This document shows, piece after piece, positions 17,682-25,668 of a DNA stretch of 64,000 nucleotides. A program made the position numbers and the translations under genes. The notes under the pieces are model-generated. The model was given only the letters and a program-made list of their open reading frames with translations, was not told where the DNA came from and ran no database searches. The stretch lies in the NCBI GenBank assembly GCA_028283745.1, contig JAPWJZ010000002.1, positions 1-64,000 on the forward strand. The letters are read 5' to 3'. The DNA is from Micavibrio sp. Lineage in GTDB: Bacteria; Pseudomonadota; Alphaproteobacteria; Micavibrionales; UBA2020. Each line of letters starts with the position of its first letter. The first letter of the stretch is position 1.

Positions 17682-19355
17682 TTACTTCGGATTGACGTTG
17701 AAAATCTTGGGCCGCTTGGGCTTTTGGTTGTTATTCGCGGCATCGTCGGCACCGGCGGGTTTTTCCTGCGGCGCGTTCATCATCATGTAGTTCTTTTCCC
17801 ACCAGTGCTGGCCCTGCAGCGTGCGGAAGCCGACGAATTTCGGCTTGCCCTTGCTGGCGGGCTCGGCGGATTTGCAGCCGTCCTTGGTGACGCGGATGAC
17901 GTCGCCGTTATCGGCCTGCAAAACTTTTTTGCCCATTTTTTCGAGCGCCTCACCGTTATGCGCGCGCAGCTCCGCATCGCCGTGAATGGGCAGGACGGTT
18001 TTGGGGCTGGCCATTTTCACCATCTCGACCAGTTCGGGCAGGCGGGCGTGGGCTTGCGAATAGAGCGTCGCCTCCTGGCGCGTCAACACTTGAAAGCCCT
18101 TGCCGCGCAGCATGGACAGCAGACGCTCGCGCGATGCTTCCTGGCCCGGAATGGACGGCGCGCAGAACAAAATAATGTCGTTCTTTTTGTCCAGCTGCAG
18201 CTGCGGGTGTTCACCTGCGGCGGCGCGCGGCAGCGTAGAACTGGGGCTGCCCGCCGCACCGGTGACAACAACGACGCTGCGGCCGGGTTTTTTCTCCTCA
18301 AGCTCGCGCGCAGATTTGGGCGTTGCGAGAACACGCAGGTCAACATCCTGCCCTAAATGATCGGACAGGGTCATGCCCGTTGCTTTCAGCGCCGCCAGCG
18401 ATTGTTCGTGCGACCAGCCGGATACCCACAAGGTGCGGTCATATTCGGCGGAAACTTTGGCGACCGACGCAAGGTTTTCTTCAAACCCGCTCATGACGGC
18501 AATGACGAAGCGCTTGCCGGGGTATTTTTCCATCAGCTCGCGCAATTGCTCGCGCACGTCTTCTTCGGTCGTCGGCGTAATGTCGCGGTCAGCGCCGGTT
18601 GAATCCAGCAGCAGCAGGTCGACCGGCTTGTTGACGACGCGGTGGAACTGGTCTTCCGAGAACGCCGGGCCCCAGACGACGGTTTTATCCAGCTTGAAGT
18701 CGCCGGGGTTCAAAATATTCCCCTCCGGCGTTTCAATGAAGAACCCGACCGACTGCGGCGTGGAGTGCGATACCCAGAAGGCCGAAACCTTCACGGGGCC
18801 TTCCTGCACGGGCTTGCCGGGGGCAATGGCGATCATTTCCGGCCATTCATCGGGGTCGATGCCGGCGTTGGTATATTCCTGCTCCAGCCGCTTTACAGTA
18901 TAGGGCGTTGCATAGACCTTCGGCAGTTCGTAGCCCATCAGCGTCAGGAACGGCAGCGCACCCAGATGGTCAACGTGGTTGTGGGTCAGGAAAATCGCGT
19001 TCAGCGGCTCCGGCGCATCCGGCCCGCCGCGCTTTTTCAAGTACGGCGCCATGTCGGGGATGACGGTGTCGCAGGGCGACAGTTCGGGATATTCGGGATA
19101 TTTTGAATCGCCGATCAGCGAGCCTGCATCAAACATCACGCGCGTGGTGCGCTTTTCGCCCATGCTGTCGGTTTCTTCAAACACGCAGAGCCCTGCGTTT
19201 GCGCCAATGCGGTGCTTGTTGTTGCCGCCCAGCAGGTGCCAGTGCAGGGAACGTTCAGGTGGCAATGTAGAGTCGGAAATACGAGTGTCGGGCAATGACC
19301 TGCCGTCAGGAACGCCTTTGTGGGGGGGATTTGCGTCTGGCGGAATCAATGTCAT
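17682..19355 (-). CDS. RNase J-like metallo-beta-lactamase/beta-CASP protein
   Basis: A 557-residue protein with the RNase J layout. The metal-binding motif is 'THNHVDHLG' (H125-x-H127-x-D129-H130); 'FWVSHSTPQSVGFFIETPEGNILNPGDFK' follows, then a beta-CASP region and the terminal 'SPKTVLPIHGDAELRAHNGEALEKMG', which matches RNase J 'IPIHGE..HL..HA'. RNase J enzymes act as 5'-3' exo- and endoribonucleases in RNA maturation and decay. The N-terminus is atypical (a ~40-residue extension and 'LGGNNKHRIGANAGLCVFEE' in place of GG..EIG.N), and a ~60-residue tail is rich in Lys, Pro and Asn. It begins four bases after the iscX stop, so the two are co-transcribed. Confidence 0.8.
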   Translation of the reverse strand: MTLIPPDANPPHKGVPDGRSLPDTRISDSTLPPERSLHWHLLGGNNKHRIGANAGLCVFEETDSMGEKRTTRVMFDAGSLIGDSKYPEYPELSPCDTVIPDMAPYLKKRGGPDAPEPLNAIFLTHNHVDHLGALPFLTLMGYELPKVYATPYTVKRLEQEYTNAGIDPDEWPEMIAIAPGKPVQEGPVKVSAFWVSHSTPQSVGFFIETPEGNILNPGDFKLDKTVVWGPAFSEDQFHRVVNKPVDLLLLDSTGADRDITPTTEEDVREQLRELMEKYPGKRFVIAVMSGFEENLASVAKVSAEYDRTLWVSGWSHEQSLAALKATGMTLSDHLGQDVDLRVLATPKSARELEEKKPGRSVVVVTGAAGSPSSTLPRAAAGEHPQLQLDKKNDIILFCAPSIPGQEASRERLLSMLRGKGFQVLTRQEATLYSQAHARLPELVEMVKMASPKTVLPIHGDAELRAHNGEALEKMGKKVLQADNGDVIRVTKDGCKSAEPASKGKPKFVGFRTLQGQHWWEKNYMMMNAPQEKPAGADDAANNNQKPKRPKIFNVNPK

Positions 19356-19359
19356 GCGA

Positions 19360-19572
19360 TCACGCGCCCCCTTCGTCTGCAAGACGCATCCAGGTCCACA
19401 GAATGGACTCAAGATGGGCCGGTTTAGGCGGCTCCGGCGGGCCGGTGAATTCGGGCAGCGAAATAACCATCGCCTTCAAACGGTCAAGCGGCAGCTCCAG
19501 CCTTTCCGTGTCCGGAAAGTTCTGCTTCAGCGCCTTTGCAATATTTTCCCGATCACTCCAGGACAATTGCAT
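19360..19572 (-). CDS. iscX: IscX-like Fe-S assembly protein
   Basis: A 70-residue acidic protein matching IscX/YfhJ: 'LSWSDRENIAKALKQNFPDTERLELPLDRLKAMVISLPEFTG' followed by 'HLESILWTWM'. IscX binds the desulfurase IscS and iron, modulating Fe-S cluster assembly. It normally sits at the end of an isc operon; here it stands alone in front of the RNase J-like gene. The start is ATG at 19572, with a GTG one codon upstream. Identification rests on motif recall of a small family. Confidence 0.7.
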   Translation of the reverse strand: MQLSWSDRENIAKALKQNFPDTERLELPLDRLKAMVISLPEFTGPPEPPKPAHLESILWTWMRLADEGGA

Positions 19573-19683
19573 CACGTTTTTCCCTAAGTTTGATTGATTC
19601 GGATGATAACAGGGGATTTGCCCCCTGTCGATACCATGGGGAAACGAATGTTCAAAAATGTCAGGGAATCCAGCAGGTTACAG

Positions 19684-19738
19684 CACCCGTCCACAAGACA
19701 TAACTTGGAATATCAGCCATTTAGCTGATAAACGGGTG
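19684..19738 (-). other. Nested inverted repeat after the secretion-cluster genes
   Basis: Perfect 7-base arms TATCAGC and GCTGATA (19711-19717 and 19724-19730) with a six-base loop. These are enclosed by outer arms CACCCGT (19684-19690) and ACGGGTG (19732-19738). It stands just downstream of the last minus-strand gene of the type IV cluster. There is no T-run, so it may stabilise or end the transcript in a factor-dependent way. Confidence 0.4.
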
Positions 19739-19755
19739 TTTGGAATCACGCCGGA

Positions 19756-21102
19756 TTAGTGTTGGGGAGCGTTGCCGGAGCCGCTTTTCGGCTTGTCGCC
19801 ATCAAGCGTGCTGGCGTACATGGCGGCTTCCATAAACAGCATTTCTTCCTGCCGTTTATAAATGTCGTTCATCTGCTGCATCTTGATCGCGTTGATGGAG
19901 CCCATTTCGCGCACCGTCGCTTCCGGGTACTGCACCATGCGGGTGATGTACGCGGGGTCGTGATAGCGGTCGACAGACATTGCTGTCATCAGCTCGCGGT
20001 AGGATGCGTCGTTGGAAGCATCTTCATCCGGCAGGCCCGCGCCCGTGGTGGTCGTGCTGGTATCGGGGTTGGTGACGGTATTGCTGGCGCGGATAGATTT
20101 GGTATCGACACCGGAGCCGCTGGAGCGTTCCGAGATCATCTGGCCGATGGCGTTGTAAATGGTGTTGAGGCGCGCATCGCTGGAGCGGCGGTCCAGCATC
20201 ATTTCCTGACCGGCGGAAGATTTGAGCGCGGCAGCCGGAATAGGGTTCGGCGAGGTCGGATTGATGAAGTAGCGCTTCACCGCTTCCACAATGTCCACGT
20301 TTTTCTGGTTGCTCATGTCAATTGTCTGCTTGTTGCCCCACAGTAGGCCCGGCAGGTTCACGTGCTTGCCGGCCATGTCGGCATCACCCGCAGTGGTGCA
20401 GCCCTGGTCGCCCATGTCGGGGTCGCAGAACTTCGCAACATATTGCTGCCATGTCCAGTTCATCTCGGCACCCACGCCCGCTTCAGAAGGACTGCCCTTG
20501 GCGTTGGCGCGGCGTTTCTGGTCATCCTTGGCGGAAGCGCCGGTCAGCGCGACGGAAAGCTTGCGGGCCTTGGTGATACCCTTGGTACCGCCATCACCAA
20601 CGGTGAGCGAGTCGACCATGCAGGTCATTTCGTTCGGTTCATACATCCGCTGCGACTGAACCTGCTGCTGGTTAATGTCGTTGACTGCTTCGTTCTGGAT
20701 CTGCGCATCGAGCAGGGAGCCGAGCGTACGGCTCTGGTCCACCTGGTCGGTCGACAGCTGTTGCGTCTGCTGCTTCATAGCGGGCAACAGGTCATCATTC
20801 CACCATGCGGTCAGCGCGGCGCGGATATTGGTATCGAATTCAAACAGGCGGTTGACCATCTCGTACTTCGCGCGGTGCGTCACCAGTTCGGTAATGAAGT
20901 TTTCTTCCTGCGTGATGAAATTGTTCAGCTCATCGACGATGTCATCAGCAAGGCCTTTAAATTCGTTCTGCGCGTTCGGTGATGTTTCGCATTGCGCGAA
21001 GGCGCTGGTTGCCGGCACAGCAAGAAACCCAAAGGCTACCACGGGCAGCACGAACCGCAGGGCGGTTGCAGTGGCGCGGATATTTTTAAACGGCTTTCTC
21101 AT
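19756..21102 (-). CDS. Secretion-cluster exported protein, paralogue 4 of 4
   Basis: A 448-residue exported protein of unknown family; the signal peptide ends near 'AVPATSAFA'. Features shared with the three genes upstream: a helical segment with W100-W101 and 'LLPAMKQQTQQL' (about 100-117), a Gln/Asn-rich coiled stretch, C161 after 'YEPNEMT', the motif 'WQQYVAKFCDPDMGDQGCT' (C226, C235), and a helical C-terminal region beginning 'MSVDRYHDPAYITRM'. It ends in a short Gly/Ser tail. Last gene of the type IV cluster, 11 bp after paralogue 3. A periplasmic or surface component, such as a pilus-like subunit, would fit, but nothing in the sequence proves it. Confidence 0.75.
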   Translation of the reverse strand: MRKPFKNIRATATALRFVLPVVAFGFLAVPATSAFAQCETSPNAQNEFKGLADDIVDELNNFITQEENFITELVTHRAKYEMVNRLFEFDTNIRAALTAWWNDDLLPAMKQQTQQLSTDQVDQSRTLGSLLDAQIQNEAVNDINQQQVQSQRMYEPNEMTCMVDSLTVGDGGTKGITKARKLSVALTGASAKDDQKRRANAKGSPSEAGVGAEMNWTWQQYVAKFCDPDMGDQGCTTAGDADMAGKHVNLPGLLWGNKQTIDMSNQKNVDIVEAVKRYFINPTSPNPIPAAALKSSAGQEMMLDRRSSDARLNTIYNAIGQMISERSSGSGVDTKSIRASNTVTNPDTSTTTTGAGLPDEDASNDASYRELMTAMSVDRYHDPAYITRMVQYPEATVREMGSINAIKMQQMNDIYKRQEEMLFMEAAMYASTLDGDKPKSGSGNAPQH

Positions 21103-21113
21103 GCCCTGCTCCC

Positions 21114-22493
21114 TTAGCGGATCGGGTTATGCGTTTGCTGGTCGTAACGGTTATCCCCTTGCGCGAAGTCGAGCAGGTTGGCCGTTTGGACAGCAAAGGC
21201 GTTGGCTATTTTTTCAGTCTTTTCGACGACCTTGTACAGCAGCATCAGGTTATAGGCCGAAAGGTACAATTCCTTGCGCGACGTGGTGGACGGGCTGTCG
21301 CCAAGGTCGACATAATAGTTGGGGTCCCACAACTGTTCGATGACCGACTGGCGAACCTCGCGGTCGCTGGGGTGTTCTGACGGGTTGGCGATGCCTTCGG
21401 CAATGCGCAAAGCGTGGATGTCTGCTGCCGTTTTGCAATCCGCCTCGTGGCCGGTCGCACAACCGGGAACGCGGTCCGCGATCACGCCGTAAATCAGCGC
21501 GCCGACGGCATCCATCTGGGTTGCATAGCCGCGCTGCTCGGCGCGGCGGTCCTGCATGACGGTCGATTCAAGCGCGTCTTTCGGCACGGGCGCGGAAGCT
21601 TCATAACCGGTGATGTTATAAATCAGCTCGTTGGTAGCAAGGCGCCAAGCTTCGCCCTTGGTGATGTTGCCGCTCGGCATTGTCAACATAGTCTGGTCAT
21701 CCATCGGAATGGTTTCCTGCGCGAACAGGGTTTTGCCGGGCAGCACGTGCGCGTTAACCAGCGGCGTTGTCGCTGTACAGCCCGCGTTACCGCCGTTGGC
21801 GTCTTTATCGCAGAAGAGGTTGGCATACCGCTCCCAACGGGCCTTCAGCAGCTGGCCGGGGCCTTTCGCCGAATCTGAACCCTTGGTATTGAGACCAATT
21901 TTGTTGAAGTCCCCGCCAAGGCCGGACGAGACGGCGCGGCTGACGTTGGTGGTGCGGCCCATCATGGCGCCGGCGGTGTCAAAGCGGCAGCCCGCGTCGG
22001 TCGGCAGGTATTGCTTTTTCGCCTGCACTTCGGCGTTTTGTACCGCGCGCTGGTTGGAAGTCATGTTGCCGGTATCGTAAAGGCTGTTCAGCTGGCGGGT
22101 GCCGTCGGACAAGCTGGCGTTCAGCTCGGATGTCTGGTCTTTCATCGCCTGCAGGTAGTCTTCCCAGAATTTACGAAGGCGGTTAAGCAGCGTGGTTTCA
22201 AAAACCTTTAGCGCGGTAATCAGCGTACCCTGCACAATGGTGATCGAAACGGTCCACGCGGCCGGCAGAATGCCGACGGGCGCAAGGTAGTTGGCGTTGA
22301 GAGATGCGGTGTTGGCGGCGGCGATACCGGCGGCGGTGGCGTTGGTGACGCCGGGCACTTCGCACTGGGCGGCAGCCGGACGCGGCGCCATCAGCGCGAT
22401 GAAGGCAAGCGTTGCAAAAACAAGCATCAGCCCTGCCCTGCCTGCTTTCCTTGTCATTCCGCCGTTTGTCGTCATGCCCGTTGTCCTTCGCAA
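21114..22493 (-). CDS. Secretion-cluster exported protein, paralogue 3 of 4
   Basis: A 459-residue paralogue with a signal peptide (LMLVFATLAFIALMAPRPAAA). Shared motifs are 'RLRKFWEDYLQAMKDQTSELN', a Gln/Asn-rich stretch, 'YLPTDAGC', 'ARWERYANLFCDKDANGGNAGCT', and a C-terminal 'QLWDPNYYVDLGDSP..TSRKELYLSAYNLMLLYKVVEK'. An extra Cys pair lies in 'VPGCATGHEADCK'. Separated from the upstream paralogue by 46 bp. It probably acts outside the inner membrane and would need disulfide formation, consistent with the DsbC-like gene at the head of the cluster. Family not recognised. Confidence 0.75.
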   Translation of the reverse strand: MRRTTGMTTNGGMTRKAGRAGLMLVFATLAFIALMAPRPAAAQCEVPGVTNATAAGIAAANTASLNANYLAPVGILPAAWTVSITIVQGTLITALKVFETTLLNRLRKFWEDYLQAMKDQTSELNASLSDGTRQLNSLYDTGNMTSNQRAVQNAEVQAKKQYLPTDAGCRFDTAGAMMGRTTNVSRAVSSGLGGDFNKIGLNTKGSDSAKGPGQLLKARWERYANLFCDKDANGGNAGCTATTPLVNAHVLPGKTLFAQETIPMDDQTMLTMPSGNITKGEAWRLATNELIYNITGYEASAPVPKDALESTVMQDRRAEQRGYATQMDAVGALIYGVIADRVPGCATGHEADCKTAADIHALRIAEGIANPSEHPSDREVRQSVIEQLWDPNYYVDLGDSPSTTSRKELYLSAYNLMLLYKVVEKTEKIANAFAVQTANLLDFAQGDNRYDQQTHNPIR

Positions 22494-22539
22494 AAACTTT
22501 GTATCCCGGTTCTCAAAGAAAAAGCCGCCGCAAATCCCC

Positions 22540-24093
22540 TTACGGAGCCTTGATCGGTTTCGACGATTTCGGCAGCGGCAGCGACAGCTGGTCGACCATG
22601 ATCGACACCTGCACCGCCAGCGCCAGCGCCATGCGTTCCAGCAGCTCGTTATAATCGCGCAACTGCATAAGGTAGAACGAGTCCACCGTCAGCTTTTCCA
22701 TTTCAATTTCGGCAGGGCCGCCCGCGGTGTTCAGCGCGTATTGGCCGCTGTTGAAACGGTCGATGGAAACGGCGTGCAGCGCTTCCTTGTAGCTGGGGTT
22801 GGTTGAAATGTCCCCGTCCGCCGTGCCGGAATCTTTACGCAGATCTTTCACGTAGGTGTCGAGCTTGGTACCCGGCGAACGCCAGCTGATGCCCAGCTGC
22901 GGCAGCGCGCGAATGGCAGCCATGCGTGCCACGTGCGAGCGGCGATCCATAAATTCCTGCTGGCCTTGCGACGATTGCAGCGCAGCCGGCACGATGGGGT
23001 CGGCAACGGTGTCGCCGGTCATGTTGTCGAGCATCGACTTGACGGCGGTTTCATACTTGTCGCCATCCGCGCCATCGAGCGGGATGGTAAGGTTGTTGTA
23101 AACGGTGCGGCTCAGCTGCGTATCGGCGTTATACAGGGCGGAGGTGGAGCCGGCGCAGTTGTTGGAGCCGCCGTTATCATCCGGGTTGCAGGTCACGCTT
23201 TTGTAATTGTCGTTGCGCAGCTTGGCTTTTGCGCCGCGGCCCAAAGCGGCAACGGTGCCCTTTTTGTTCAGCGCGTCGTCAAAAGTTTCTTTCTGGAAGG
23301 CTTTTTTCAGCTCGCGGCTGATGACATAGCCGCGGGCGGACCCGCCGGATGACGTTGCCGCCACGCAAGGCCCGTTTTCAGAGGGTTGCAGAACAGTCTG
23401 GTTGACCTGCTCCTGCTTCATGACGCTCTGGTTGACCTGGTCTTCGTCCTGACCGTCCTGACCGCCCTGGAAAGTCTGGGTCTGGTCGACGGTGGCGGTG
23501 TTGACCTGGTCGGTCATGTCTTTCATGGCGGGTTCAAGGTTGTAGAACCACATGGTGTCGAACCAGTCGATATATTCAAGTTCAATGTCGTTGAGGCGGT
23601 CCAGCAGCGCCATCATCATCTGGTCGACGGTGCCGCCCAGGTAACCTTCAAGGCCGTTGCCGGAGTTGACGGTGCCGCCGCCATTTTGCTGCGCCATAAA
23701 CGGCGGCGTGGTGTTGGTGAGCGTTTCAAGCGTGTTTTTAAATGCCTGCCAGATGGTGCTGCGCGCGCCGGATGCCGTGCCCGACGGTTCGCAAAGGACC
23801 GGGTTGCAATAAGGCGGGACTGACAGGAAGCAGGTGCCGCCGACCACGACGACGGGGCCGGCAGGCGGAACCTGCCCTTGCGCCATACAAACCGTGACCT
23901 GCGAGGTGATCATGTTATAGCCGATCAGGAACGACAGCACGACGACGGCGAGCATGGAGCCCTTGCCGAAGCGGAAGGGCTGCGGGGCTACGCCTGCATT
24001 TGCGCTATACGAAACTTTCGTCGGCCCAATATCCGCTTCTTTTTTGAAGCGTGCGGTCCATTGCTGCAATCTGTCTTTCAAACGCATTGTCAT
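22540..24093 (-). CDS. Secretion-cluster exported protein, paralogue 2 of 4
   Basis: A 517-residue paralogue. It differs in having a basic cytoplasmic N-terminus of ~48 residues before one hydrophobic segment ('SMLAVVVLSFLIGYNMITS'), so it may be anchored and not cleaved. After that come several cysteines, 'YIDWFDTMWFYNLEPAMKDMTDQV', a Gln-rich run (about residues 200-235), 'ENGPCVAAT', 'YKSVTCNPDDNGGSNNC' and the terminal helix 'VSIDRFNSGQYALNTAGGPAEIEMEKL'. The ATG overlaps the previous stop by four bases (ATGA), implying coupled synthesis with paralogue 1. Confidence 0.75.
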   Translation of the reverse strand: MTMRLKDRLQQWTARFKKEADIGPTKVSYSANAGVAPQPFRFGKGSMLAVVVLSFLIGYNMITSQVTVCMAQGQVPPAGPVVVVGGTCFLSVPPYCNPVLCEPSGTASGARSTIWQAFKNTLETLTNTTPPFMAQQNGGGTVNSGNGLEGYLGGTVDQMMMALLDRLNDIELEYIDWFDTMWFYNLEPAMKDMTDQVNTATVDQTQTFQGGQDGQDEDQVNQSVMKQEQVNQTVLQPSENGPCVAATSSGGSARGYVISRELKKAFQKETFDDALNKKGTVAALGRGAKAKLRNDNYKSVTCNPDDNGGSNNCAGSTSALYNADTQLSRTVYNNLTIPLDGADGDKYETAVKSMLDNMTGDTVADPIVPAALQSSQGQQEFMDRRSHVARMAAIRALPQLGISWRSPGTKLDTYVKDLRKDSGTADGDISTNPSYKEALHAVSIDRFNSGQYALNTAGGPAEIEMEKLTVDSFYLMQLRDYNELLERMALALAVQVSIMVDQLSLPLPKSSKPIKAP

Positions 24094-25448
24094 TTCAGCG
24101 GCCTGTCGCTTGTGTCGTTGACGCGGGCTTTGGAGACGTCGATGTTCTCGCTGATGTCGGCGGCGAGAAGAAGTGAATAATGGTCGAGCAGGTCAAGTTC
24201 ATCCGACAGCTGCATGGCCTGAAAGGCCTGCTGGATAACCATTTCGCGTGCGTTGTTCGCGGGTTCGTCCACCTGTTCCATTGAATATTCGCCGTTGCGG
24301 AAACGCTCGGACATCATGACTTCCATGATTTCGTTATGCGACGGGTTGTCGGAAAGTTCGGTGTTGCTGACGCCGGCGGCCGTACGCATATCGCCCAGCA
24401 GCTTTTTGGGCGTGCCGGTCGCAGGGGCGCGGCGGGCAACCACGTAGTACAACGCGTCATAAACAACCTGACGCTTGGCGCGATACGATTCGGCCGACAG
24501 CATCGTCTCACGACCTTGCGATGATTCGGACTTTAGCGATGCTGCCGATACAGGGTCATGCGCCGACGGTTCGGCAATGTTGGTGACGAGATCGTCGATA
24601 GCCTGCTTGGTATCCGCATCTTTCAGGTTGATGGTGTCTTTGGCGAAAACTTCACCCGTTACGTCGATGTCGCGGCCGACTTGTGCGCCCGCGGTGGTGC
24701 AACCGGGGGAGCCCGCGTTTTCATTCGGGTCGCAGTATTTGGAAACGTAATCCGCCCAGCGGGCTTTCTGGTCGGGACCGGGGCCTTGTGCTGCCGGTGT
24801 GCCGACCGTATTGCCGGTACGCGCAGCGCGTTCGGCCGGGGCGGCTGCGCCATAAGCGCGGCGGAAAGTATAAGCGCGGGTAAGGCCGCCCGAAACGGTT
24901 GCGGCCTGGCAGACGTTTTCACCGGGGCGCAATTCGCGGTGTGACTGCACTTCCTGGATCTGCATATCGCGGTTAGTGCGGTTCATGTTTTGCGCATCGG
25001 AAAATTTACCGAGCTGCAGGTTCTGGTCCTGGTCCATTGTCACCAGCTGGTCGGTCTGGTCCATCATGGCGGGGCGCAGGTTGTAGTACCAGAAGGTATC
25101 CCACCAATCGACCTGGTTGTTGGTGACCTCGATAATTTTCTGCTCGACCGTCAGCATGAAGCCCGTCGTCATGGCGAGCGCGAAGTAACCCGTCAGCCAT
25201 GCAGTCGCAAATGCAATGCCGGTTTGCGTGGGCGCAGCTTCAATGGCGGTGAGGGCGAGCGAGGGCGAGCCGGTATACGTACATTGGCCGCCGCAGGTAC
25301 ATTGCGCGCTGGCGTCGCAGGATGTCATGACGTTCATGGCAACGAATGCCGCGCCTATGCACAGCATAAACCCGAAGATGATGGCAAATTTCCTGACAAC
25401 ACCGAGTTTTTGCATGACCCCAACAATCCCCGAATTGGCGAAACTCAA
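24090..25448 (-). CDS. Secretion-cluster exported protein, paralogue 1 of 4
   Basis: A 452-residue protein, first of the four paralogues. It has a hydrophobic signal or anchor (residues 20-42), then a cysteine-rich start ('CDASAQCTCGGQC'), a second hydrophobic stretch (about 77-100), 'VDWWDTFWYYNLRPAMMDQTDQL' (113-135), a Gln/Asn-rich coil, 'RPGENVC' (C180), 'WADYVSKYCDPNENAGSPGCT' (C239, C250) and 'MSERFRNGEYSMEQVDEPANN'. A 220-bp gap with a palindrome (25604-25624) precedes it, so the four paralogues may have their own promoter. Function unknown; part of the secretion cluster by position. Confidence 0.75.
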   Translation of the reverse strand: MSFANSGIVGVMQKLGVVRKFAIIFGFMLCIGAAFVAMNVMTSCDASAQCTCGGQCTYTGSPSLALTAIEAAPTQTGIAFATAWLTGYFALAMTTGFMLTVEQKIIEVTNNQVDWWDTFWYYNLRPAMMDQTDQLVTMDQDQNLQLGKFSDAQNMNRTNRDMQIQEVQSHRELRPGENVCQAATVSGGLTRAYTFRRAYGAAAPAERAARTGNTVGTPAAQGPGPDQKARWADYVSKYCDPNENAGSPGCTTAGAQVGRDIDVTGEVFAKDTINLKDADTKQAIDDLVTNIAEPSAHDPVSAASLKSESSQGRETMLSAESYRAKRQVVYDALYYVVARRAPATGTPKKLLGDMRTAAGVSNTELSDNPSHNEIMEVMMSERFRNGEYSMEQVDEPANNAREMVIQQAFQAMQLSDELDLLDHYSLLLAADISENIDVSKARVNDTSDRPLK

Positions 25449-25603
25449 AAATAGCCCAAAGAGTTCTTCTTCGACTGGCAGAAATAGGCCTTGAAAAAGG
25501 CCCGCGCCAGAAAGAAGCGGTGCGAAAAACCGTAAGCCTTAAGAACGCGCCACAATAGCGCGGGAAGGCGAAACCGGGATTTCGACCATATTCTTATATA
25601 CTA

Positions 25604-25624
25604 TCACATTTAACTCAAATGTGA
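25604..25624. promoter_or_regulatory. Perfect 8-base inverted repeat before the paralogue operon
   Basis: TCACATTT (25604-25611), AACTC, AAATGTGA (25617-25624). It lies in an AT-rich 220-bp gap, about 155 bp upstream of paralogue 1. Size and symmetry suit a dimeric regulator; TATATA-like sequence on the minus strand lies close downstream. Confidence 0.5.
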
Positions 25625-25668
25625 GATATTTCCTAAATTGTATGTAAAACCAAGGCCTTGTGAAGGGC

